Below, piece by piece: positions 35,108 through 44,222 of a stretch of DNA of 45,248 bases. The first letter of the stretch is position 1. Every line of letters starts with the position of its first letter. The stretch is from the NCBI RefSeq assembly GCF_030694575.1, contig NZ_JAUYUS010000096.1, positions 1-45,248 on the forward strand, in the 5' to 3' direction. A program made the position numbers and the translations under genes. The DNA comes from Parvibaculum sp. GTDB lineage: Bacteria > Pseudomonadota > Alphaproteobacteria > Parvibaculales > Parvibaculaceae. Below the pieces are notes generated by a model. It was not told the DNA's origin and did not search any database. It saw only the letters and a list, made by a program, of their open reading frames with translations.

Positions 35108-37081
35108 ATGAAGAAGACAGGCTGGGGGGCCTATGCTGCCCTTACCCTTTGGGCGTTCGCGGCGATACCCGCGCATGCCGGCGAAACGATCGACGTGCCG
35201 GAGCTGCTGATTTCGGCCGGCGTCGAACCCGTCCCGACGAAGGAAGTCGCGAGTTCCTATACGATCATCACCTCGGAAGAGATCGAGCGGCATCAGTACC
35301 GCACTCTGCCGGAAGCCCTGACGTCGGTGCCCGGCATTCATGTCGTGCAATCCGGCGGAGCGGGCGCGGTAACATCCGTATTCAGCCGCGGGACGAACTC
35401 CAACCAAACGCTGGTGCTGCTCAACGGCCATCCAATCGGCGATCCGTCCGCGCCCACAGGAGGCTTCAACTTCGCAGACGTGACACTGGACAATGTCGAG
35501 CGCATCGAGGTCGTTCGCGGCCCGCAAAGCGCGTTTTATGGCAGCCAGGCGATCGGAGGCGTCATCAATATCATCACAAAGACGGGCGCCGGCGGTGCAA
35601 GGACCACCGCACGTATTGAAGCGGGCACGCTGGGCACACTCAATACGAATGCCACCACGGGCGGCAGCTTCGGCGCTTCGGATTACTTCTTCTCCCTGTC
35701 GCGACAGGCAACCAATGGCAGCGACATCACGCCGTCGCATCTGCGAGCGCAACAAGGAGAACCCAAGGAGGAGGACAGCTACAGAAACGTGACAGTCGCC
35801 GGCAGCATGACCTCGAAACTGTCGGAATATGTCTCGTCCCAGATCAATGTCCAGTATATGGACGCACACATGGACTTCGATGAAGGCGGCAGCATCAATC
35901 TGGCGACACCGCCGTTCTTCGCCAGTGTCTATGAAGGTTACAACAATGAAGGGCGCAGCAAGGAGTTGTTTGCTTCCGGCAGCCTGACCGGCAACTTTGC
36001 CGATGGCCGCTGGCGTCCGAAACTCTCCGCAAGCTACACGCGCTATGACCGTAACATCGCCGACGATCCGGACGCGATCCAGCCGACCTACATCGAGGAC
36101 ATCGACAGCGAGAGCGAACGCCTGACGGTTGCCCTCGAAAATGCGTACGATCTCAGCACCTCGCAACGGTTGGCCTTCGGTGCGAGCTTTGCCTACGAGT
36201 CCTTCAAGGTGACAGGGTTTCAGGATTTTTCCGGCTTCGTCATCACCACGGATTCAGATGCCGATACGAACTCCGCCGCCATCTATGCCGCCGACCACCT
36301 TACCTTCGGCGAGCGTTGGTTCGCCACCGTCGCCGGCCGCTACGATATGCCGAAGGAATTCGACGACACGTTCACCTATACCCTCTCGGCAGGCTACTAC
36401 CATCCGGAAACCGATACCCGGTTGACGGCGAGCCATGGAACGGGCTTCAAGACGCCCTCGCTCTACGACCGCTTCGGGTTTTCATCCAACAACTTCGGCG
36501 GGACCTTCACGGGCAACCCCAACCTGACACCTGAAAAGAGCAAGAGCTGGGAGCTTGGCATCGATCAGGGTTTGATGGATGGCAAAGTGACCGGCGGCAT
36601 CACCGGGTTTCACAATACGATTGAGAACGCTGTCTTGCAGACGCTGACGACCGCCGTCAACCAGCCCGAATTCCGCACACATGGCGTCGAGACTTACATC
36701 GAGATCAACCCGTTCGAAAATCTCACCGCGCGGATCGACTACACATGGACGATCATCGATTCCGATTTTACAGGCGGGGTACTGACACGACGTCCCCGGC
36801 ATGCCATCGGCTTCACGACGGCGTGGCAGATCGACGATCGCACGACGCTCTCGGGAGCCGTCAACTATATCGATCTCTATCGCGACATCGACCGGGAGAC
36901 CGGCGCGTACATAAACCCCGGCAGCTACACCGTGGTCAGGATTGCCGGAGCGCACAAGTTGACGGAATGGCTTGAGCTGACGGCACGCGTCAACAACCTG
37001 CTCGACCGCCAATACGAGCCCGCGAACGGCTTCCAGGCCGCCGGCATCGAAGCACTCGCCGGTATCGCCGTCACCTTCTGA
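35108..37081 (+). CDS. btuB: TonB-dependent vitamin B12 receptor BtuB
   Basis: A 657-residue outer-membrane receptor importing cobalamin. The signal peptide is residues 1-24 (ending AHA). A TonB-box-like segment (PELLISAG) comes next, then the plug domain with RTLPEALTSVPGIHV and NVERIEVVRGPQSAFYGSQAIGGVINIITK, and a 22-strand barrel ending in Phe (GIAVTF). The frame extends upstream, but ATG at 35108 gives the signal peptide and has AGGA at nine bases. The cobalamin riboswitch immediately upstream makes the substrate assignment strong. A hairpin terminator follows. Confidence 0.95.
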   Translation: MKKTGWGAYAALTLWAFAAIPAHAGETIDVPELLISAGVEPVPTKEVASSYTIITSEEIERHQYRTLPEALTSVPGIHVVQSGGAGAVTSVFSRGTNSNQTLVLLNGHPIGDPSAPTGGFNFADVTLDNVERIEVVRGPQSAFYGSQAIGGVINIITKTGAGGARTTARIEAGTLGTLNTNATTGGSFGASDYFFSLSRQATNGSDITPSHLRAQQGEPKEEDSYRNVTVAGSMTSKLSEYVSSQINVQYMDAHMDFDEGGSINLATPPFFASVYEGYNNEGRSKELFASGSLTGNFADGRWRPKLSASYTRYDRNIADDPDAIQPTYIEDIDSESERLTVALENAYDLSTSQRLAFGASFAYESFKVTGFQDFSGFVITTDSDADTNSAAIYAADHLTFGERWFATVAGRYDMPKEFDDTFTYTLSAGYYHPETDTRLTASHGTGFKTPSLYDRFGFSSNNFGGTFTGNPNLTPEKSKSWELGIDQGLMDGKVTGGITGFHNTIENAVLQTLTTAVNQPEFRTHGVETYIEINPFENLTARIDYTWTIIDSDFTGGVLTRRPRHAIGFTTAWQIDDRTTLSGAVNYIDLYRDIDRETGAYINPGSYTVVRIAGAHKLTEWLELTARVNNLLDRQYEPANGFQAAGIEALAGIAVTF

Positions 37082-37098
37082 CGCCGTCCAAACAAGAC

Positions 37099-37128
37099 AA
37101 AGGCGCGGGAGCGATCTCCCGCGCCTTT
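37099..37128. terminator. Bidirectional intrinsic terminator
   Basis: AAAGGCGCGGGAG (37099-37111), a four-base loop and CTCCCGCGCCTTT (37116-37128) form a 13-pair stem with A and T runs on its flanks. It sits between convergent btuB and the enoyl-CoA hydratase gene and can serve both. Confidence 0.92.
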
Positions 37129-37142
37129 CCTTTTGTCCCGCC

Positions 37143-37991
37143 TCACCTGCCGGTGAAATTCGCCGCGCGCTTCTCCACGAAATGCGCCACGCCTTCCTTG
37201 AAGTCGGCGCTGCCGAAGCTCTTCTGCATTTCGCTGTCGCCCACTTCCAGCGCGTCGTTGAAATTCTGGAACAGCGCCTTCCATATCTGCGCCTTCATCA
37301 CCGCCATGGAACGCGGCGATACGGTTTCGGACAGCAACTTCGCGTAGTCCATGACGTTCGCCATGAAGTTTTCCTGCGGGAACACCTTGTTCACGAGGCC
37401 CATGCGCGCCGCCTCCTCCGCCATCACCTTGCGGCCGGACATCAGCAGGTCGAGCGAATGCGCGGGACCGACGAGCTGCGGCAGCAGCCATGAGATACCG
37501 TGCTCGGCGATCAGCCCGCGATTCGCGAAGGCCGTCGTGAATTTCGCCTCCGAGCCCGCGAAGCGCATGTCGGCGTAGAGCGCGAAGACGAGGCCGAGGC
37601 CCGCCGCCGGTCCGTTGATCGCGGCGATGATTGGCTTCCTCACCTGCATCAGATAGCCGAAGCGGCCGCCATAGTGCGGCGAAACATCGGGGCCCAGCCC
37701 GCTTGCGAAATCGTATGTCTCCTCGCGCGCGGCCGTCGCAAGTTCGCGGTCTTCCCATTTACCCGGCTTGATCGACTGCAGCAGGTTCATGTCGGCGCCC
37801 GCGCAGAAGCCGCGTCCCGCGCCGGTAATGACGATGACGCGCACATTATCGTCGGCGACAGCGGCGGCCATCGCCTGCTTCACGCTCTTCTCCATCGCCG
37901 CCGTCCAGGCATTGAGCTTGTCCGGCCGGTTGAGCGTCAGAATCGCGACGCGGTCCTTCACTCCGTATGTCAGGTCTTCATAATCGCTCAT
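37143..37991 (-). CDS. Enoyl-CoA hydratase/isomerase family protein
   Basis: A 282-residue crotonase-fold enzyme, probably in fatty-acid or aromatic-acid beta-oxidation. Landmarks are LTLNRPDKLNAW (about residues 17-28), the oxyanion-hole loop ITGAGRGFCAGADMNLL (55-71) and KPIIAAINGPAAGLG (about 114-128). The region where hydratases carry their two catalytic Glu reads ANRGLIAEHGISWLLPQLVG, without the standard pattern. It may thus be an isomerase or act on an unusual substrate. It is divergent from a second crotonase gene at 38105, with a 113-base spacer between them that must hold both promoters. Confidence 0.88.
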   Translation of the reverse strand: MSDYEDLTYGVKDRVAILTLNRPDKLNAWTAAMEKSVKQAMAAAVADDNVRVIVITGAGRGFCAGADMNLLQSIKPGKWEDRELATAAREETYDFASGLGPDVSPHYGGRFGYLMQVRKPIIAAINGPAAGLGLVFALYADMRFAGSEAKFTTAFANRGLIAEHGISWLLPQLVGPAHSLDLLMSGRKVMAEEAARMGLVNKVFPQENFMANVMDYAKLLSETVSPRSMAVMKAQIWKALFQNFNDALEVGDSEMQKSFGSADFKEGVAHFVEKRAANFTGR

Positions 37992-38104
37992 TTGCTCCTC
38001 CCTCGTTTCCCGGTGTCTTTCTTGTCGGTGCCGTTTGCGTCAGTATAAGCAGAAGCCCGCACCGTTTGAGAAGTGCCGGAGCGAAACGTCCGGGGAGGAC
38101 CGAC

Positions 38105-38914
38105 ATGGCCGCCGATTTCCGCGAAATACTTTTCGAGACGCCCGAGCCGCATATCGCGAAAGTGACGCTCAATCGCCCGGCACAGATGAATGCCTATTCG
38201 ACGCTGCTCTGCGAGGAGCTTGTGCGGGCGCTCGACATCTATCTGCGCGACGACGATCTCAGATGCCTCATTCTCACCGGCGCGGGCCGCGGTTTCTGCG
38301 CGGGCGGAGACATCAGCGGCGCGGATGCGGAGCACGAAGCGCTGATGAAGTCGCAGCTCTCGCATGCCCGCGAGATGCGCGACGGCATGCACCGCGTCAT
38401 CCTCGCGCTGTCGCGTCTCGACAAGCCGACCATCGCCATGGTGAACGGTCCCGCCGTCGCGGGCGGGCTCACGCTCGCGCTTGCCTGCGACATGCGGATC
38501 GCAGCCGACACGGCGAAGCTCGGCGACACATCGGGCCGCTTCGGCCTGCTGCCCGACGAAGGCGGTGCCTGGCTCTTCCCGCGTTTCATGGGTCTCGACC
38601 TCGCTCTGAAGATGACGATGCTGGCCGAGGTCTACAGCGCCGACGAAGCGGAATATCTCGGGCTCGTCACCGAGGTCGTGCCCGCCTCGGAGCTCGAACC
38701 CCGTGTGATGGAGCTTGCACGCGGCCTTGCCGCCCGGGCGCCGCTCGCGGTCCGTCTCGCCAAGTCGATGATGATGCGGGGCCAGACGCTCTCGCTGGAG
38801 CAGTCGCTGGGCGACGCCGCCCTTTCCGTGATGATCGCCAATCCGAGCGCGGATGTGCGCGAAGGGGTGAAGGCCTTCTTCGACAAGCGGGAACCCAGAT
38901 TCAAGGGCAAATAG
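38105..38914 (+). CDS. Enoyl-CoA hydratase/isomerase family protein
   Basis: A 269-residue crotonase-fold enzyme. It shows KVTLNRPAQMNAYS near the N-terminus, the oxyanion-hole loop LTGAGRGFCAGGDISGAD and KPTIAMVNGPAVAGGLTLALACD. The catalytic-loop region reads SGRFGLLPDEGGAWLFPRFMG, again not the textbook hydratase form, so the exact reaction is open. ATG at 38105 has GGAGGA six bases upstream. It is divergent from the related gene at 37991. The two are only moderately alike and are not a recent duplication. Confidence 0.88.
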   Translation: MAADFREILFETPEPHIAKVTLNRPAQMNAYSTLLCEELVRALDIYLRDDDLRCLILTGAGRGFCAGGDISGADAEHEALMKSQLSHAREMRDGMHRVILALSRLDKPTIAMVNGPAVAGGLTLALACDMRIAADTAKLGDTSGRFGLLPDEGGAWLFPRFMGLDLALKMTMLAEVYSADEAEYLGLVTEVVPASELEPRVMELARGLAARAPLAVRLAKSMMMRGQTLSLEQSLGDAALSVMIANPSADVREGVKAFFDKREPRFKGK

Positions 38915-38984
38915 GTTGCGCTGCGACAAGATGTGCACGGAACGGTCATGGCGCCCGGCCCTTCATCCGGCTAGGATTGTCGTT

Positions 38985-39383
38985 ATGGGGTTGATTTCGA
39001 CATACAGGCCAAGGGGCCAGTTCGCGCGTTTCGGCGCCGCGCCCATGCTCGCCTTTCTGGCGATCTTCCTCCATGTCGCCGCGCCGCTGGCCCTCCAGCT
39101 CGCGGGTCCGGCCACGCAGAGCCTCTTCAAAACGGTCATCTGCTCGGGCGGCGAGGCGAAGACCGTCTATCTCGACGCCGAGGGCAACCCCGTCGAGCCG
39201 GCCACGCCCGGCAAGGCGAGCCATGACTGCAAATCCTGCGTCCACCATTGTGCGGCCACACTCGCGTCGCATCTAATCCTCGCCGGTCCCGGCTGGGCCC
39301 TGCCCGCGCCGCTCGCGCTGATTTACACGGTTGCCGAACCGGCCTTTGCCTCCACGGCTCATCCCCGCGCTCCTCCTGCCTGA
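38985..39383 (+). CDS. DUF2946-like exported protein with Cys/His cluster
   Basis: A 132-residue protein with an N-terminal hydrophobic segment (about residues 15-38, PMLAFLAIFLHVAAPLALQ). A metal-ligand-like cluster, HDCKSCVHHC, lies near residue 85, with another Cys at TVICSGG. This is the usual look of DUF2946 proteins, which accompany copper genes. ATG at 38985 was chosen for its AGGA site; the frame is open further upstream to the crotonase stop. It precedes a TonB-dependent receptor and a YcnI-type protein in the same direction. Copper handling is inferred from that company. Confidence 0.7.
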   Translation: MGLISTYRPRGQFARFGAAPMLAFLAIFLHVAAPLALQLAGPATQSLFKTVICSGGEAKTVYLDAEGNPVEPATPGKASHDCKSCVHHCAATLASHLILAGPGWALPAPLALIYTVAEPAFASTAHPRAPPA

Positions 39384-39468
39384 CGGCTCGCTACCTCTTC
39401 GCATAGTCCGATAACGACGCCCGCAGCGCTTTGCCGCCAGCGGGCGCGAGCCATGCAGTCAGGGCAAC

Positions 39469-41607
39469 ATGAAAATTACCTTTTCGTTCCTTCGCGGGGC
39501 GGCGCTCGCGGCGCCATTCCTCGCCGCTCCCGCTTTCGCACAGACGGCCGGGGGCGATGCCGTCGTCCTCCCCACCCTCACCATCACCGCCGATCAGCCG
39601 GACGAGGACAATCCGCTCGCCGGCCTCGATCCCGCTTCCCACAAGCCCGGCACGCTCACCGTGCCCGGCGTCATCGAGGCGCAGCGGGAAATGTCGCGTA
39701 TCCCGGGCGCCGTCAGCCTGGTGCCCACGTCGCGCTACGAAGACAGCTACGCCCACAATCTTGAAGACGTGATGGACTTCACGCCCGGCGTCTATGCGCG
39801 CAAGCGGTTCGGCGCGGAGGTCCGTCTCTCCATTCGCGGTTCCGGCCTCAGCCGCGGTTTTCACATGCGCGGGCTTGAACTCCTGCAAGACGGCGTGCCC
39901 TTCAACCTCGCCGACGGCGCCGCCGATTTTCAGGAAATCGACCCTCTGATCGCGCAGCACATCGAAGTCTACAAGGGCGGCAACGGATTGCGCTTCGGCT
40001 CGTCGACGCTCGGCGGCGCCATCAATTTCGTCACGCCGACCGGTCATACGGCGCAAGCCGCGAACCTCGTCCGCCTCGAAGGCGGCAGCTACGGCACGGC
40101 GCGCGTTCACGCCCAGGCCGCGCGTATCTATGGCGCGACCGACATCTTCGCCGCCATGAGCGGCAACCTTGTCGATGGTTACCGCGATCAGGAGAAGGAA
40201 GAGAGCGTCCGTTTCTCCGCCAATCTCGGTCACCGTTTCAACGAGCGGGCCGAAACGCGCTTCTATCTGCTGTCCAACACGGTCGATCAGGAACTGCCGG
40301 GTACGATCAGGCTCGACCAGGTCGAGAACAATCCCGAGATGGCCAATCCCGGCAATGTGACGCTCAACCAGCAGCGGAACGTCCGTTCCATCCGTTTCGC
40401 CAACAAGACGGCGATCAAACTGGACGATGGCGGGCTTTTCGAATTCGGCGGCTATGCGGGTTACAAGCGGCTTTACCATCCGATTTATCAGGTGATCGAT
40501 CAAAGCGGGCCGCTCGCCGGTCTCTTTGCCCGCCACAGCACGGAAAGCCTCCTCGCCGGTCATCGCAATGTGTTCACGCTCGGCAGCGACGTCTCCTGGG
40601 GCGAGGTCGATGCGAAGCAATACACGAACCTTTCCGGCTCGCGCGGCGCTCTTCAGGCGAGCGGTACGCAGAGCTCCACCAACCTGAAGCTCTATGCCGA
40701 AAACCAATTCTACGTCGTGGAGACCGTCGCGCTCGTCGGCGGCATGCAGGCAATCCATTCCTACAGGAAGTTCACGAACGACCTCTTGCCCGCGCGCAGC
40801 GACTCCGTGGACTTCACCTCCGTGAGCCCCAAGGCGGGCATTCTCTGGGACGTCATGGAGGCGGTGCAGGTCTATACCAATGTAACGAGAAGCTACGAGC
40901 CGCCCACTTTCACCGAGCTCACCCAGGGCACGTCGCAATTCGTGCCGCTGGATCCGCAGCGCGCATGGACGGCGGAAATCGGCACGCGCGGCACATGGGA
41001 AACCGTCGCGTGGGACGTCGCGCTCTACCGCGCCGAGGTCAAGGGCGAGATGCTCGCCTTCACCGTTTCGCCCAGCATTCCGGCCGCCACCTTCAACGCA
41101 GACGAGACGATCCACCAGGGCGTCGAGGCTTCCCTCACGCTCGACGTCGGCGCCTACGGTCTCGACAGGTTGTTGCCGGCGGAAAGCCGGCTGCTGCTCG
41201 AACAGGCCTATATGTATAACGACTTCGCCTTCGATGGCGATCCGGTCTATGGCGACAACAAGCTTGCGGGTATGCCGCCCCATGTCTATGTCGCCGCGCT
41301 TCGCTACAAGGCGCCCGCGCCCGACGGTCTCGGCTGGGATGCCGCGCCGAAGGTGGAATGGGTACCGGATGGCGGCTATGTCGATTATGCCAACCGGCTG
41401 AAGGCGCCGGGCTACGCGACGCTCGGCTTCGAAGGCGGTATCGACATCACGCATGGCGTGCGTCTCTTCCTCGACGCGCGCAACCTCACCGACAAGCGTT
41501 ACGTTTCCACCTACAGCACCATCACGGATGCCGCGGTCGTGGCGACGAACGTCTTCTATCCCGGCGAGGGCCGCAGCGTCTTCGCGGGCCTCAAGGTCGC
41601 CTTCTAA
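39469..41607 (+). CDS. TonB-dependent receptor, probably for a metal or metal complex
   Basis: A 712-residue outer-membrane receptor with a signal peptide (residues 1-24, ending AFA). A TonB-box-like stretch (LPTLTITA) follows, then a plug domain (HNLEDVMDFTPGVYARKRFG, RLSIRGSGLSRGFHMRGLEL, GNGLRFGSSTLGGAINFV) and a barrel ending in Phe (FAGLKVAF). The plug resembles FecA/siderophore-type receptors. The flanking DUF2946 and YcnI genes point instead to copper or a chelated copper compound. The start has only a weak AGGG site. The YcnI gene follows after 11 bases with its own strong site. Confidence 0.88.
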   Translation: MKITFSFLRGAALAAPFLAAPAFAQTAGGDAVVLPTLTITADQPDEDNPLAGLDPASHKPGTLTVPGVIEAQREMSRIPGAVSLVPTSRYEDSYAHNLEDVMDFTPGVYARKRFGAEVRLSIRGSGLSRGFHMRGLELLQDGVPFNLADGAADFQEIDPLIAQHIEVYKGGNGLRFGSSTLGGAINFVTPTGHTAQAANLVRLEGGSYGTARVHAQAARIYGATDIFAAMSGNLVDGYRDQEKEESVRFSANLGHRFNERAETRFYLLSNTVDQELPGTIRLDQVENNPEMANPGNVTLNQQRNVRSIRFANKTAIKLDDGGLFEFGGYAGYKRLYHPIYQVIDQSGPLAGLFARHSTESLLAGHRNVFTLGSDVSWGEVDAKQYTNLSGSRGALQASGTQSSTNLKLYAENQFYVVETVALVGGMQAIHSYRKFTNDLLPARSDSVDFTSVSPKAGILWDVMEAVQVYTNVTRSYEPPTFTELTQGTSQFVPLDPQRAWTAEIGTRGTWETVAWDVALYRAEVKGEMLAFTVSPSIPAATFNADETIHQGVEASLTLDVGAYGLDRLLPAESRLLLEQAYMYNDFAFDGDPVYGDNKLAGMPPHVYVAALRYKAPAPDGLGWDAAPKVEWVPDGGYVDYANRLKAPGYATLGFEGGIDITHGVRLFLDARNLTDKRYVSTYSTITDAAVVATNVFYPGEGRSVFAGLKVAF

Positions 41608-41618
41608 GGAGAATACCG

Positions 41619-42155
41619 ATGAAGAATCTTTCCATCGCTCTCTGCGCCGCCGCGATTTTCGCGGCGGCCGCGCCCGCCTCCGCCCATGTCACGCTCGGCC
41701 AGGAGAGCGCCCCGGCGGGCAGTTACTACAAGGCCGTCTTCCGCGTGCCGCACGGCTGCGCGGGTTCGGCGACGACCTCCGTCTCGATCCGCGTTCCCGA
41801 AGGCGTGATCTCCGTGAAGCCGCAGCCGAAGCCCGGCTGGACCGTCGCGACCGAAAAGGCCGCCTACACGCAGACCTACGAAGTGCATGGCAAGCCGGTG
41901 TCCGAAGGCGTGGTGAAAGTGACGTGGCAGGGCGGCCCCTTGCCCGACGACCAGTTCGACGAATTCGCCTTCCTCGCGAAGCTGCCCTCCGACCCGGAAG
42001 CCATGATGCTCTTCTTCCCGGTCGAGCAGACCTGCGAGAAGGGCTCGATCGCCTGGGATGAGTTCGCCGCGCCGGGCGTCGATCCGCATTCGCTGGAGAA
42101 ACCTGCCCCAGCCCTCATGCTGATCCATGGCGAGGGCCACGAGCATCATCATTGA
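41619..42155 (+). CDS. YcnI-like (DUF1775) copper-binding exported protein
   Basis: A 178-residue periplasmic protein. The signal peptide ends ASA after residue 22, exposing His23 (HVTL) as the new N-terminus. In YcnI an N-terminal His together with a Glu and a Trp forms a mono-histidine brace for Cu(II). The family text is clear: RVPHGCAGSATTSVSIRVPEG, KPKPGWTV-like KPQPKPGWTV, and DEFAFLAKLP. The C-terminus adds HGEGHEHHH, a further likely metal site. AAGGAG precedes the ATG. It is co-directional and nearly contiguous with the TonB-dependent receptor, suggesting shared copper traffic. Confidence 0.9.
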   Translation: MKNLSIALCAAAIFAAAAPASAHVTLGQESAPAGSYYKAVFRVPHGCAGSATTSVSIRVPEGVISVKPQPKPGWTVATEKAAYTQTYEVHGKPVSEGVVKVTWQGGPLPDDQFDEFAFLAKLPSDPEAMMLFFPVEQTCEKGSIAWDEFAAPGVDPHSLEKPAPALMLIHGEGHEHHH

Positions 42156-42210
42156 TGCCTCGTGCGCCCGATCTGCTAGTCTCCCTGTCAGCAACGACAG
42201 GAGGACCGTC

Positions 42211-43446
42211 ATGGGAACGACGCTGCCGAAACAGGGCACGGACTGGAACAAGCTGAAGGCGGAAATGGAAGCCCGCGGCTCCCACGACGTCAAATGGCGC
42301 GAAGGCAAGACCGCCGTTTACGTCTTCAATGCCGGTCCCGAGGTCGCACAGGTCCAGAAAGAGGCCTATGCGATGTTCATGTCGGAAAACGGCCTCGGTC
42401 CCATGGCCTTTCCGAGCCTGAAGCAGATGGAAGACGAAGTCGTCGCCATGGGACTCGGCCTGCTGCACGGGCCGGAAGGGGCCGCGGGCAACATCACGTC
42501 GGGCGGCACGGATTCAATCACCATGGCGATCAAGACCGCCCGCGACTTCGCGCGGAAGGAGAAGGGTGTCACGGGTCCGTGCAACATCGTCGCGCCGTGG
42601 TCGGCGCATCCCGCCTTCGACAAGGCGGCGAAGATGATGGAAATCGAGATGCGGCGCGTGCCCTGCGCCGATCTTCTCGCCGATGTCGATGCGATGGAGA
42701 AAGCGGTCGATGCCAACACCATCATGCTGGTCGGCTCCGCGCCGTGCTTTCCCTATGGCCTGATCGATCCCATCGAGGCGCTGGGCCAGCTCGCGGAGAA
42801 GAAGAACGTCTGGCTTCATGTGGATGCCTGTGTCGGCGGCTACATCGCGCCTTTCGTGCGCATGAATGGCGGCGACATTCCGCCTTTCGATTTCGAGGTG
42901 CCCGCCGTTTCCTCCATGTCGGCGGACCTGCACAAATACGGCTATTGCGCCAAGGGTGCTTCCACCGTTCTCTTCCGCTCGGAAGAGTTGCGGGCGCACA
43001 TGATCTTCGACTGCGCGGACTGGCCGGGCGGGCGCATGGTCACGCCGACGCTCGCGGGCACGCGGCCGGGCGGCGCCATCGCGGCCGCATGGGCTGTCAT
43101 GAATTTCCTCGGCGAGGAAGGCTACCGCGCGAAGCACCGTCAGGTGACGGATGCGCGCGAGACGATCGAGGCGGGTGCGGTGAAGCTCGGCTTCCGGGTG
43201 CTCGGCCGTCCGCAGCTCGGCATCGTCGCTTTCACGCATGACGAGGAAGACCCCTTCGCCGTATGGGGCAAGCTTTTCGAGCGCGGCTGGTTCACCAGCC
43301 TGACGACGGAGCCGAAGGGCCTCCATCTCATGCTCTCCCCCTTCCACGCGCAGGTGACGGACACCTATCTCACCGACCTCGAATGGGCGCTCGGCGAGGT
43401 CAAGGCAGGCAATGAAGGCAAGAAGCGGGAAGCGCGGTACAGCTGA
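42211..43446 (+). CDS. PLP-dependent group II decarboxylase / sphingosine-1-phosphate lyase-like enzyme
   Basis: A 411-residue cytoplasmic fold-type I PLP enzyme. Landmarks are the phosphate-binding GNITSGGTDSITMAIKTAR near residue 95, the PLP-ring Asp in LHVDACVGGY and the Schiff-base Lys in SMSADLHKYGYCAKG. This arrangement is shared by sphingosine-1-phosphate lyases and aromatic or glutamate decarboxylases; the HKYGYCAKG text is closest to the lyase-like group. The substrate is not predictable here. ATG at 42211 has AGGAGG upstream. The frame extends 28 codons further back but without a ribosome site. Confidence 0.88.
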   Translation: MGTTLPKQGTDWNKLKAEMEARGSHDVKWREGKTAVYVFNAGPEVAQVQKEAYAMFMSENGLGPMAFPSLKQMEDEVVAMGLGLLHGPEGAAGNITSGGTDSITMAIKTARDFARKEKGVTGPCNIVAPWSAHPAFDKAAKMMEIEMRRVPCADLLADVDAMEKAVDANTIMLVGSAPCFPYGLIDPIEALGQLAEKKNVWLHVDACVGGYIAPFVRMNGGDIPPFDFEVPAVSSMSADLHKYGYCAKGASTVLFRSEELRAHMIFDCADWPGGRMVTPTLAGTRPGGAIAAAWAVMNFLGEEGYRAKHRQVTDARETIEAGAVKLGFRVLGRPQLGIVAFTHDEEDPFAVWGKLFERGWFTSLTTEPKGLHLMLSPFHAQVTDTYLTDLEWALGEVKAGNEGKKREARYS

Positions 43447-43448
43447 GC

Positions 43449-43473
43449 TTGACATGGCACCATATTGGTGCCA
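43449..43473 (+). promoter_or_regulatory. Toxin-antitoxin promoter with operator palindrome
   Basis: TTGACA at 43449-43454 is directly followed by the perfect dyad TGGCACCA-TAT-TGGTGCCA (43455-43473), which occupies the spacer toward the -10. Binding there would block RNA polymerase. It lies 22 bases before the MqsR-type toxin start and is probably the autoregulatory site of the antitoxin. A clear -10 is not visible. Confidence 0.75.
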
Positions 43474-43494
43474 GTCTTGGGCTGACCGACCGGC

Positions 43495-43809
43495 ATGGAA
43501 AAGCGAAAGCCGCACCACGACCTCGAAGCGTTCAAGGCTGCGGCAGCTTTGCCCGGCGGGTTGGCGATTACAACAACGGCGTTGAAAAGCGCAGCGGTTC
43601 TCGGCTTCGGAAGTGCGGAAGTTGTCGGCGCCTTGCAGATGCTGGAGCGGCATCATTTCTATAAGTCGATGACCGCTTATGCGAATAGCCACCAGTGGCA
43701 GGACGTCTATCATCTGCCCTGTGACGGTCTGGTACTTTACGTGAAGTTCACCGCCAATGCGGTTACCGACTTCACACTGCTTTCCTTCAAGGAGAAGGAC
43801 GATGGCTGA
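43495..43809 (+). CDS. mqsR: MqsR-type mRNA interferase toxin
   Basis: A 104-residue RelE-fold endoribonuclease toxin. The family core HFYKSMTAYANSHQWQDVYH and VLYVKFT, LLSFKEK is unmistakable. Residues matching the proposed catalytic set of E. coli MqsR are Lys57, Gln69, Tyr82 and Lys99. E. coli MqsR cleaves mRNA at GCU in the absence of translation of the target. The ATG has almost no ribosome binding site, whereas the antitoxin gene has a strong one, which fits the need for excess antitoxin. The last eight bases overlap the antitoxin start, and the toxin comes first as in E. coli mqsRA. Confidence 0.92.
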   Translation: MEKRKPHHDLEAFKAAAALPGGLAITTTALKSAAVLGFGSAEVVGALQMLERHHFYKSMTAYANSHQWQDVYHLPCDGLVLYVKFTANAVTDFTLLSFKEKDDG

Positions 43810-44203
43810 AACGCGCGTTCATCCGGAAACGGGCGCTACTCTCCGGCGCGATATTCGTCCGTTCACGGTCGAATATCGCGGTCTTCAGCGCGTCGTTTCT
43901 CTCCCCGGCTGGTATCCGGCCGGCGATGGCGATGCGCTTCATATCGGAACGGATATGACCGCCGTGGATGCTGCGCTGGCGGAAATGAAGTCCGAATTCC
44001 GCAAGGAGCGAGCCGCGTATGTCGCAGCCGTTCGCAAAAAGCTCGGTCTCTCGCAACGTCAGGCTGGCGAGGTTATCGGCGGCGGCCCGCGTGCCTTTCA
44101 AAAATATGAATCCGGCGAAGTGGAACCCAGCGAAGCCATGTTGAATCTCTTGCGGCTGCTCGAGAACGATCCCTCGCGGTTGCATGAACTTCAGGTTGCC
44201 TGA
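43802..44203 (+). CDS. mqsA: MqsA-like HTH antitoxin lacking the N-terminal zinc cysteines
   Basis: A 133-residue antitoxin. The C-terminal half (about residues 65-133) is an HTH_3-type DNA-binding domain closely following MqsA: VRKKLGLSQRQAGEVIGGGPRAFQKYESGEVEPSEAMLNLLRLL. The N-terminal toxin-binding half keeps the overall pattern (FTVEYRGLQRVVSLPGWY). It contains no cysteine where E. coli MqsA has two CxxC pairs binding zinc: TRVHPETG replaces the first and YPAGDGDALHIG the second. AAGGAG lies at good spacing, inside the toxin's end. It should neutralise MqsR and bind the palindrome at 43455-43473. A terminator follows. Confidence 0.9.
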   Translation: MAETRVHPETGATLRRDIRPFTVEYRGLQRVVSLPGWYPAGDGDALHIGTDMTAVDAALAEMKSEFRKERAAYVAAVRKKLGLSQRQAGEVIGGGPRAFQKYESGEVEPSEAMLNLLRLLENDPSRLHELQVA

Positions 44204-44222
44204 CCTCTCCCGCACGCAGGAA

